DNA from: Bacteroidota bacterium
Lineage (GTDB): Bacteria > Bacteroidota > Bacteroidia > Bacteroidales > B18-G4
Direction: 5' to 3'
DNA: 12,033 bases
NCBI GenBank assembly: GCA_030635045.1
Contig: DAOVZP010000010.1
Location: forward strand, 1 to 12,033
Shown here in pieces: positions 1 to 5,858 of the stretch. Position 1 is the first letter of the stretch. The number at the start of each line of letters is the position of its first letter. Made by a program: the position numbers and the translations under genes. The notes beneath the pieces are model-generated. The model saw only the letters and a list, made by a program, of their open reading frames with translations, did not search any database and was not told the origin of the DNA.

Positions 1-1044
1 GCTGATCGACTTTTTTTCCAGGTTATTTTCAATGCAGAATTCATCAAGAAAGAATTTAGCCAGTATCAGGATGTCGTTCCCGCGCTCACGCAATGGCGGT
101 AATTCTATTGGTAAGCCTAATAGCCTGTAATACAGGTCTTCCCTGAAATTACCCTTACTTACCTCTTCAGCAAGATCTTTGTTAGTGGCTATGATGACCC
201 TTGCATCAAATTTAATGATCGCATTTCCTCCAACCCTGGTCAATTCCTTTTCCTGCAAGACCCTGAGCAATTTTGTCTGCATGTTTATGTCCATCTCAGC
301 GATCTCATCCAGGAAGATAGTTCCATCGTTTGCCTGCTCAAACTTGCCCATTTTACGTGTATTGGCACCCGTAAATGCACCTTTTTCATACCCGAAGAAT
401 TCACTTTCGATGAGTTCACCCGGTATTGCACTTACGTTTATAGGTACGAAGGGCCCGGTTCTGCGAGGCGAGTTGTAATGAATAGCCTTGGCAACCAGGT
501 CCTTGCCGGTACCGGTCTCTCCAAGTAATGATACCACGATGTTTGTTTGCGTGGCCTTCTCAATGAGGTTGAAAATATGTATTATGGGGGGACTGTTGCC
601 CTTGATCACATTACTATACTCATATTTTACTCCAATCTCATCCTTTAGCTGCCTGATCTCCTCTTTAAGGAGGATATTCTCCTTAACTTTTTGAATGCTG
701 TGCCAGAGCCTGTTTTTGGTATCGCCGTCTTTGACAAAATAATCATACGCCCCTTCCTTAAGGAGGTTTACAGCGGTACCCACATCTTCCTGGCCGGAAA
801 CTATAACTACCGGAAGTTTAGCGTTGAAAGAATGGATTTTTTGAAGTACATCAAAACCTGACATATCAGGCAGACTGTAATCCAGGGAAATAAAATCAGG
901 ATCCTTGTAAAGGTTGTCAATACACTCTTTACCAGTAGTAAAAGATAAGACTTCATTATCGGGATTGAGTGCTAAATGATAGCGCAGCATCTCCCCATAA
1001 AGCTTATCATCTTCGACGATAAACACCCTTAAAGATTCCATCAT
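1..1044 (-). CDS. Sigma-54-dependent response regulator, NtrC family (C-terminus beyond window edge)
   Basis: This is a two-component response regulator that would activate RNA polymerase carrying sigma-54. The reading frame is open from the ATG at 1044-1042 to the left edge, giving 348 codons without a stop. Residues 7-120 form a receiver domain, with the acidic pair D12/D13 and the likely phospho-acceptor D55 in the context SLDYSLPDMSG; the conserved Lys lies in YFVKD. A linker (about 121-150) leads to an AAA+ sigma-54 interaction domain. That domain has Walker A GETGTGKD (175-182), the sigma-54-contacting GAFTGA loop (222-227), Walker B FLDE (244-247), a sensor-like IIATNKDL and the arginine-finger region FREDLYYRL. 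The C-terminal Fis-type DNA-binding helix-turn-helix is expected beyond position 1 and cannot be seen. A second ATG follows directly (1041-1039), so the start is uncertain by one codon. The gene is divergent from the PHP-like gene. Its partner histidine kinase is not in the window. All signature motifs are intact; the regulon is unknown. Confidence 0.96.
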   Translation of the reverse strand, partial: MMESLRVFIVEDDKLYGEMLRYHLALNPDNEVLSFTTGKECIDNLYKDPDFISLDYSLPDMSGFDVLQKIHSFNAKLPVVIVSGQEDVGTAVNLLKEGAYDYFVKDGDTKNRLWHSIQKVKENILLKEEIRQLKDEIGVKYEYSNVIKGNSPPIIHIFNLIEKATQTNIVVSLLGETGTGKDLVAKAIHYNSPRRTGPFVPINVSAIPGELIESEFFGYEKGAFTGANTRKMGKFEQANDGTIFLDEIAEMDINMQTKLLRVLQEKELTRVGGNAIIKFDARVIIATNKDLAEEVSKGNFREDLYYRLLGLPIELPPLRERGNDILILAKFFLDEFCIENNLEKKSIS

Positions 1045-1283
1045 GTTGGTTTTGCCGCAATAAATATAAGGTTTATTGGTTGATTACGCAATTTATTCCC
1101 AATATCCGGACTTAAAATGCATAACAACTATTACCATTTGTATTGCCTGATACGAAATATCTGCCTACTTGTTACACTGTCTCATATTTATAAATTAATT
1201 AAAGGTTGAACAAAAGAATCATATGCTTGTTGAACTACAATTGCCTAAAACATATTACTTTTGCTTTCGTTATAATTAATGCT
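1045..1283. other. Divergent intergenic region
   Basis: AT-rich stretch of about 240 bases between the minus-strand response regulator and the plus-strand PHP-like gene. No RNA gene, hairpin terminator or clear sigma-54 promoter (GG-N10-GC type) was seen by eye. A reading frame of the downstream gene could formally be extended back to a TTG at 1206, but that extension lies upstream of and across a promoter-like element (see 1230-1263). The region should hold the promoters of both divergent genes. Confidence 0.5.
1230..1263 (+). promoter_or_regulatory. Possible Bacteroidota-type promoter for the PHP-like gene
   Basis: TACTTTTG at 1256-1263 matches the Bacteroidota -7 consensus TAnnTTTG. A TTG at 1230-1232 could serve as the -33 element, but the 23-base spacer is longer than usual (about 18-21). 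Transcription would start near 1270, just upstream of the ATG at 1284. This is one reason for preferring 1284 over the TTG at 1206 as the start. Weak to moderate support because the match is short. Confidence 0.4.
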
Positions 1284-2513
1284 ATGTTGAAAGGAATAAA
1301 ACCCATTTGGAGAATGATCAGGTTTCTGCTGAAACTCATCCTGTATTTTCTTATCGCACTGTTTTTGGTAGTCACTGTTGAATACCTGATCAGCCCGGTA
1401 TACATATTTCCTAAACCCGTGGCTTTTTCAGGCCGGCAACTGTTCAATCCCTATGATGGTATCGACAGCAATTACTGGCGAAAGGGAAATTTCCAGATCC
1501 AGTCTGAAGCATGGGGCGGGATCACCGATGGAAGGAAAAATACCAATGAGGCCATCGACAGCATCTACGGCCTGTTGGGATATGATATTATCGCTACCTC
1601 TGATTACCAGAAGATCAACAGGCATGGTGAAGGCAGCGACATCTATATCCCTGTTTACGAACATGGCTATGGTATCCATAAAAACCACCATGTGATGATC
1701 GGTGCCGATAAGGTTATCTGGACAGATTACCCGGTCTTTCAGACCATGCACCATAAACAGCATATGGTAAATATACTCAGGCCTACATGTGAGCTGGTAT
1801 TCATTGCCCACCCGAAACTCAGGCTTGGCTGGGCAGCTGAGGATATGACATGGCTTACAAATTATGATGGCATCGAAGTGCTGAATGGTTACAGGGTATC
1901 TATCGAACACTGGGATGCTGCCCTGTCGGCAGGAAAAAATGTACGCATCCTGGCAGACGATGATGCACACGATATCTCCAATATCAATGAGGTTGGAAGG
2001 TATTGTACATTTATTTACTCCCCGGTTCTAACCGGCGATGGTATTGTAGATGCCATGAGGGAAGGAAAAGCCTTCGGTGCCAGTATTTACAGGGTTTGGG
2101 GAGAGCCAATGGATGAGAAAATCAAAAAAGCAAATAGCCTTCCGAAGCTCACAAAGGTTGAATTAAACGGGGATACGCTTACCGTTGCAGTTAACAAAAC
2201 TGCTGCAATATTCAGGTTCATAGGGCAGGAGGGAGCTGTGCTCGACTCAGTGATGAATACCGGCGAAGCCCGATATCAGATAAAGGAAAGTGATACTTAT
2301 GTTCGTACCGAGATCCACTTCCCAAACCGGACTGCTTATTACCTGAACCCCGTGATCCGGTACGATGGAGGTGACCCCTGGGGCCATGAGTTTGCACGTA
2401 TAGACACCGTCCGTACCTGGATACTGAGGATCGTTGGATTCGCCACTCTCATCTTTGTCTTACTGAATATTTATTACCTTCGGAAACGTATGGTAAAAAG
2501 AGCAGGTCGCTGA
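1284..2513 (+). CDS. Membrane-anchored PHP-fold protein with degenerate metal motif
   Basis: Predicted 409-aa protein related to the PHP (polymerase and histidinol phosphatase) metal-dependent hydrolase superfamily; the substrate is unknown. A hydrophobic segment at about residues 12-35 and a second at about 379-399, followed by a basic tail (RKRMVKRAGR), suggest two membrane anchors around a periplasmic domain. PHP landmarks appear in order. Motif I is NFQIQS, where active members have NLHTHT, so Q71 and Q73 replace the metal-binding HxH. Motif II is TSDYQ (D107, Y108) where TDH is usual. Motif III is IAHPKL (H176). Motif IV is DDDAH (D227, H229). The last two are intact, the first two are altered. 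The frame can be extended to a TTG at 1206, but ATG 1284 is chosen because a promoter-like element lies in the extension and the protein then begins close to its membrane segment; ATG 1314 is also possible. The stop is one base before the glycosyltransferase start, implying co-transcription. Fold assignment is fairly sure; catalytic activity is doubtful. Confidence 0.75.
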   Translation: MLKGIKPIWRMIRFLLKLILYFLIALFLVVTVEYLISPVYIFPKPVAFSGRQLFNPYDGIDSNYWRKGNFQIQSEAWGGITDGRKNTNEAIDSIYGLLGYDIIATSDYQKINRHGEGSDIYIPVYEHGYGIHKNHHVMIGADKVIWTDYPVFQTMHHKQHMVNILRPTCELVFIAHPKLRLGWAAEDMTWLTNYDGIEVLNGYRVSIEHWDAALSAGKNVRILADDDAHDISNINEVGRYCTFIYSPVLTGDGIVDAMREGKAFGASIYRVWGEPMDEKIKKANSLPKLTKVELNGDTLTVAVNKTAAIFRFIGQEGAVLDSVMNTGEARYQIKESDTYVRTEIHFPNRTAYYLNPVIRYDGGDPWGHEFARIDTVRTWILRIVGFATLIFVLLNIYYLRKRMVKRAGR

Positions 2514-2514
2514 T

Positions 2515-4089
2515 ATGAAGAGCCCCCGACAGATTAGCAGGGCCATGATCATCCTGGTATTGCTTTCATTGATCGTTCGTGGATTTCTCGCCGTATTTCT
2601 TGAGTTCGGGAATGATGAAGTCTACTATTGGACCTTCGCCCTCTATCCTGACCTCAGCCACTTCGACCATCCTCCCATGATTGGTTTCCTGATCCAGCTG
2701 ACAACCCTTAACCTGGCTTTCGACAGTGAATTTTTTATCCGTCTCGGGGCAGTTTTGCTTGGTACACTTAACACCTGGGTCATATTTCTGATCGGCAGGA
2801 ATATCCGTGATAGCCTGACAGGTTTTTATGCTGCAGTGCTGTATACGGCTTCTATTTATGCCTTTATTATTGCAGGAACGTTTATCCTTCCGGATACCCC
2901 CCAGCTTACTTTTTGGCTTATTACCTTATATTTTCTGCTACAGTCTGTTACGGGCCCTGTTACACGTTCGGCAAAAGGATATTTATTGCTTGCAGGCCTG
3001 GCCGCCGGCTGTGCCTTATTGTCAAAATATACATCTGTATTTCTCCTTGCCGGTACCTTTCTCTATGTTCTCATGTATAACCGCAGTTGGTTCAGGACAA
3101 AAGAGCTTTATCTTTCCGCTTTTATGGCTCTGTTGTTCTTTTTGCCGGTATTAATATGGAATTACAACAATGATTTTATCAGTTTTGCCTTTCAAAGCGA
3201 CAGGGTTGGTATATTTCAGGCGGGCTTAAGGGGTGACTTTTTCTTTACGGAACTTGGTGGACAGATGCTTTATAATAATCCTGTGAATTTCATCCTTGGT
3301 ATCATAGCTCTTGTTGCTTTCTTCCGGGGCAGGATATCCATGGATGTGCAGAAAGGGAAGCTTATTACAATGATCGCCCTGCCACTGATATTGTTATTTC
3401 TTTTCTTCTCGCTATTCCGTCATACCCTGCCTCACTGGACAGGCCCGGCCTGGACAACTGTAATACTTGTTTCTGCTGCCTATCTGAGGGAAGCAAGCGT
3501 GAAAAGAGCAAGAGCAAAGCTATTCCCTGCTTTTGTGGTCGGTGCACTTGCAGTGTTAATGGTGGTGCTTATACTTGGCGTGATGCAGATCAGGGGAGGT
3601 ATTTTGTATTCCGATCCCGGTGATAGCCCGGAAAATATCGGGGAGCGGGATGTAAGCCTCGACATGTATGGCTGGAGACAATTAGCAGGAAAGTTTGAGG
3701 TGATCCTTGAACAGGAAAAGGAACTTGGAAATATTGAACCGCTGAGCCCTGTGATCAGCCATCGCTGGTTTCCGGCTGCCAATATCGATTATTACCTTGC
3801 CTGTCCAAATAATATTGATGTGCTTGGGCTCGGAAGCCTCGATGGCCTTCACAAGTATGCCTGGATCACGCAATACAGGGGTGGATTTGAGTTGGGCATG
3901 GATGCATGGTTTATCACCGTTAGCCGTGATTTCAGGGATCCCGTACCAATGTATGGCCCATTCTTTGAAGATGTTGAACTGGCCTATACCATCCCTATCC
4001 ATCGCAACGGGAAGCATGTGATGAATGCCTTTGTCTATTACCTCAAAGACATGAAGGAAATGCCTTTGAGCATTTTAGCGAATAAATAA
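2515..4089 (+). CDS. Integral-membrane glycosyltransferase, GT39/PMT_2 (ArnT-like) family
   Basis: A 524-aa polytopic membrane protein of the GT-C superfamily, which uses polyprenyl-phosphate-linked sugars as donors and acts on the outer face of the inner membrane. The first membrane helix (about residues 11-29) is followed by the family's acidic first-loop motif, here GNDEVYYW with D34 and E35, and then by HFDHPPM (residues 49-55), the DHPP signature common in PMT_2-type proteins. Many further hydrophobic helices run to about residue 360. The remaining ~160 residues form a soluble C-terminal domain, as in ArnT-like enzymes. The start ATG at 2515 lies one base after the stop of the PHP-like gene, so the two are very probably translated from one mRNA. 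The acceptor (lipid A, protein, or an envelope glycan) and the sugar cannot be deduced; bacterial members range from L-Ara4N transfer to protein O-mannosylation. Length is typical. Family is confident, substrate unknown. Confidence 0.88.
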   Translation: MKSPRQISRAMIILVLLSLIVRGFLAVFLEFGNDEVYYWTFALYPDLSHFDHPPMIGFLIQLTTLNLAFDSEFFIRLGAVLLGTLNTWVIFLIGRNIRDSLTGFYAAVLYTASIYAFIIAGTFILPDTPQLTFWLITLYFLLQSVTGPVTRSAKGYLLLAGLAAGCALLSKYTSVFLLAGTFLYVLMYNRSWFRTKELYLSAFMALLFFLPVLIWNYNNDFISFAFQSDRVGIFQAGLRGDFFFTELGGQMLYNNPVNFILGIIALVAFFRGRISMDVQKGKLITMIALPLILLFLFFSLFRHTLPHWTGPAWTTVILVSAAYLREASVKRARAKLFPAFVVGALAVLMVVLILGVMQIRGGILYSDPGDSPENIGERDVSLDMYGWRQLAGKFEVILEQEKELGNIEPLSPVISHRWFPAANIDYYLACPNNIDVLGLGSLDGLHKYAWITQYRGGFELGMDAWFITVSRDFRDPVPMYGPFFEDVELAYTIPIHRNGKHVMNAFVYYLKDMKEMPLSILANK

Positions 4090-4091
4090 AT

Positions 4092-4126
4092 TATCCGGTA
4101 TCCAGTATCCGGTATCCAGAATCCAG
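4092..4126 (+). repeat. Tandem heptamer repeat, TATCCRG, five copies
   Basis: Five contiguous 7-bp units: TATCCGG, TATCCAG, TATCCGG, TATCCAG, AATCCAG. The first four are also two perfect 14-bp copies of TATCCGGTATCCAG. The array begins three bases after the glycosyltransferase stop. Its sixth position is TATCTTT followed by G, which reads as a promoter -7 element. Short unit, absence of unique spacers and small size exclude CRISPR. Whether it is a dispersed genomic repeat or a copy-number-variable tract cannot be told here. Confidence 0.85.
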
Positions 4127-4134
4127 TATCTTTG
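4127..4134 (+). promoter_or_regulatory. Possible -7 promoter element immediately upstream of rbfA
   Basis: TATCTTTG matches the Bacteroidota -7 consensus TAnnTTTG and ends four bases before the rbfA ATG at 4139. No TTG is present at the expected -33 position, which lies inside the heptamer repeat array. If used, transcription would start at or next to the A of the ATG, giving a leaderless or nearly leaderless mRNA. The lack of a -33 element keeps confidence modest; read-through from the upstream operon is the alternative. Confidence 0.4.
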
Positions 4135-4138
4135 AATC

Positions 4139-4474
4139 ATGGAATCCAAACGCCAGCAACGCATATCAAGGCTCCTGCAGAAAGACCTGGGAGAGATATT
4201 CCAGCATGAGGCAGGAAATATAACCCGTGGAGCAATGATCACAGTGACCAAAGTACATGTAACCCGCGATCTGTCGATATCACGCGTATATCTCAGCTTG
4301 TTCGGAACAGAGGATAAACAAGCTATGCTTGAGAAGATCAGGGATCGTAAAAATGAGATAAAATTTAAACTTGGTAACCGTATACGCCACCAATTGCGGG
4401 CTGTCCCCGACCTGGAATTCTACGAAGATGACTCTCTCGATTATATTGATAATATTGAGCGATTGCTTAAGTAA
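4139..4474 (+). CDS. rbfA: 30S ribosome-binding factor RbfA
   Basis: A 111-aa KH-fold protein that binds the immature 30S subunit and assists late 16S rRNA 5'-end processing and cold adaptation. The N-terminus (MESKRQQRISRLLQKDLGE) is the characteristic RbfA opening helix. It is followed by the beta-strand segment ITVTKVHVTRDLSISRVYLS and by the C-terminal HQLRAVPDLEFYEDDSLDY, which contains the hallmark RxVPxLxFxxDxSxD signature. Length is slightly below the E. coli protein (about 133 aa), as usual for Bacteroidota, which lack the long C-terminal tail. The start is secure from this N-terminal match although only four bases separate it from a promoter-like element. The permease gene begins 8 bases after the stop, so the two are probably co-transcribed. 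Confidence 0.96.
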   Translation: MESKRQQRISRLLQKDLGEIFQHEAGNITRGAMITVTKVHVTRDLSISRVYLSLFGTEDKQAMLEKIRDRKNEIKFKLGNRIRHQLRAVPDLEFYEDDSLDYIDNIERLLK

Positions 4475-4482
4475 GTACTCCA

Positions 4483-5715
4483 TTGAACCTTCCGCTCCAT
4501 ATCGCGCGCCGCTACCTGATTTCTAAGAAATCACACAACATCATCAATGTGATCTCCGGCATATCCGTGATGGGGATCATGGTGGGTACAATGGCATTGA
4601 TAGTGGTGTTGTCGGTATTCAATGGATTTGAGTCGCTGGTATCTTCATTGTATAACTCTTTCAACCCTGACCTGGAGATCACAGTAAAAAAAGGCAAAAC
4701 CTTTACACTGGAACAGATACAGGCTGATAAGATCAGCGAATTACCCGGAGTTTTATTCCTTACGGAAGTTGTGGAGGAGAATGCACTTCTCAAAAACGGT
4801 TCCAGGCAATATATTGCCAGGATGAAAGGCGTTGATGACGATTTTCAACAGATGACCGCCATTGATTCAGCAATTATTGACGGTGAATACATTTTACAAC
4901 ATGGCCAAAAGGCCTGTGGAGTATTTGGAGCAGGAATTTCTTACTACCTTGGTGTATTTCCGGAGGATTTTGCTGATCCTGTAAGCATATATGTCCCTGG
5001 CCGCACTGCCGACTTCAAACCCGGGCTTGAACAGCCTTTTAACCAGGGAAATGTTATCCCGGCCGGAGTGTTTTCCATACAACAGGACTTTGATGAGAGC
5101 ATAGTGCTGGTGCCTCTTTGGTTTGCGCGTGAGCTGCTGGAATATACCAATGAGGTTACGGCTCTTGAAATCGGCCTTGCCGGAGATGCTGATGTGAAAG
5201 ATGTAAAATCATCCATAGCAGCAATAGCCGGAGAAGACTTCTTTGTGAAAGACCGTTATGAACAGGAAGAATTGCTCTACAAGATCATGAATGCTGAAAA
5301 GTGGGCCATTTTTCTTATCCTGGCATTTATCCTGATGATTGCCACCTTCAATGTTATCGGCTCCTTAACGATGCTCATCATCGATAAGCAAAAAGATATT
5401 GCAGTACTTCACAGCCTGGGGGCGAACAGTAGGCTGATAAAGCGGATATTTCTGCTCGAAGGCCTTCTCATCTCCCTCACCGGGGCGCTTGCCGGATTAA
5501 TACTGGGTGGCTTGCTTAGCTGGGTACAGCAGGAATTCGGGATCATAAGGCTGGGACAGGGTGAAGGCTTTTTTATTATTGATGCATACCCCGTTGAGGT
5601 CAGGGGTATCGACTTCCTGTATGTGTTCCTCACTGTATTTGTGATCGGCTATTTTGCGGCCTGGCTGCCTGCCAGAAAGATCTCCCGGAAATCTCTGGAA
5701 AGAAAACTGGCTTAA
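4483..5715 (+). CDS. LolC/LolE-like (FtsX/MacB family) ABC transporter permease
   Basis: A 410-aa inner-membrane permease of the type that extracts lipoproteins from the inner membrane for delivery to the outer membrane (LolCDE) or of a related MacB-like exporter. The N-terminus LPLHIARRYLISKKSHN is typical of this group. Membrane helix 1 spans about residues 21-47. A large periplasmic domain (about 48-270) contains the MacB-type MKGVDDDF segment. Three C-terminal helices (about 274-298, 326-350, 375-394) form the FtsX domain, with the cytoplasmic coupling segment KQKDIAVLHSLGA and the helix lead-in IFLLEG. Four helices and ~410 aa match LolC/LolE. The start is a TTG at 4483, because no ATG lies at the conserved N-terminus. 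No ATPase subunit (LolD-like) is adjacent. The gene follows rbfA by 8 bases. Substrate is inferred from family only. Confidence 0.9.
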   Translation: MNLPLHIARRYLISKKSHNIINVISGISVMGIMVGTMALIVVLSVFNGFESLVSSLYNSFNPDLEITVKKGKTFTLEQIQADKISELPGVLFLTEVVEENALLKNGSRQYIARMKGVDDDFQQMTAIDSAIIDGEYILQHGQKACGVFGAGISYYLGVFPEDFADPVSIYVPGRTADFKPGLEQPFNQGNVIPAGVFSIQQDFDESIVLVPLWFARELLEYTNEVTALEIGLAGDADVKDVKSSIAAIAGEDFFVKDRYEQEELLYKIMNAEKWAIFLILAFILMIATFNVIGSLTMLIIDKQKDIAVLHSLGANSRLIKRIFLLEGLLISLTGALAGLILGGLLSWVQQEFGIIRLGQGEGFFIIDAYPVEVRGIDFLYVFLTVFVIGYFAAWLPARKISRKSLERKLA

Positions 5716-5789
5716 GGAACATGAAAATCAATTTTTATGGACAACCATCCTCCCTTGTTCAGTGTCTGTTATATCATATTGAATCTTTA

Positions 5790-5818
5790 TTGTAGGAATT
5801 GAAATTTATATACCTTTG
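5790..5818 (+). promoter_or_regulatory. Bacteroidota-type promoter for the peptidase operon
   Basis: TTG at 5790-5792 (-33 element), an 18-base spacer, and TACCTTTG at 5811-5818 (consensus TAnnTTTG, -7 element). Transcription would begin near 5825, leaving an A/T-rich leader of about 35 bases before the ATG at 5859. It is the best-formed promoter in the window. It sits across the upstream in-frame TTG (5799), so that codon would not be in the mRNA. Confidence 0.65.
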
Positions 5819-5858
5819 CCTTCTGCACATAAATATATACATACATAAGTTAAATACA

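Noticed and set aside
179..694. Two plus-strand frames (179-478 and 488-694)
   Set aside because: They are antisense to the AAA+ domain of the response regulator, which has all its motifs on the minus strand; they show no recognisable domain.
1491..1505. Sequencing error as the cause of QxQ in the PHP-like motif
   Set aside because: Two separate codons (both CAG) would have to be wrong, the frame stays open, and motif II is altered as well, so real divergence is more likely.
1428..1970. A 180-codon minus-strand frame
   Set aside because: It is a shadow of the PHP-like gene on the opposite strand; its composition shows no membrane segment, signal or family motif.
4092..4126. CRISPR array
   Set aside because: The units are 7 bp, contiguous and without spacers, so this is a simple tandem repeat.
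5716..5789. Rho-independent terminator after the ABC permease
   Set aside because: A short T run is present (around 5730) but no stable stem precedes it.
5799..5858. TTG-initiated 20-residue N-terminal extension of the Kgp-like peptidase
   Set aside because: The codon lies inside the promoter (between the TTG at 5790 and TACCTTTG at 5811) and the extension precedes a normal signal peptide.
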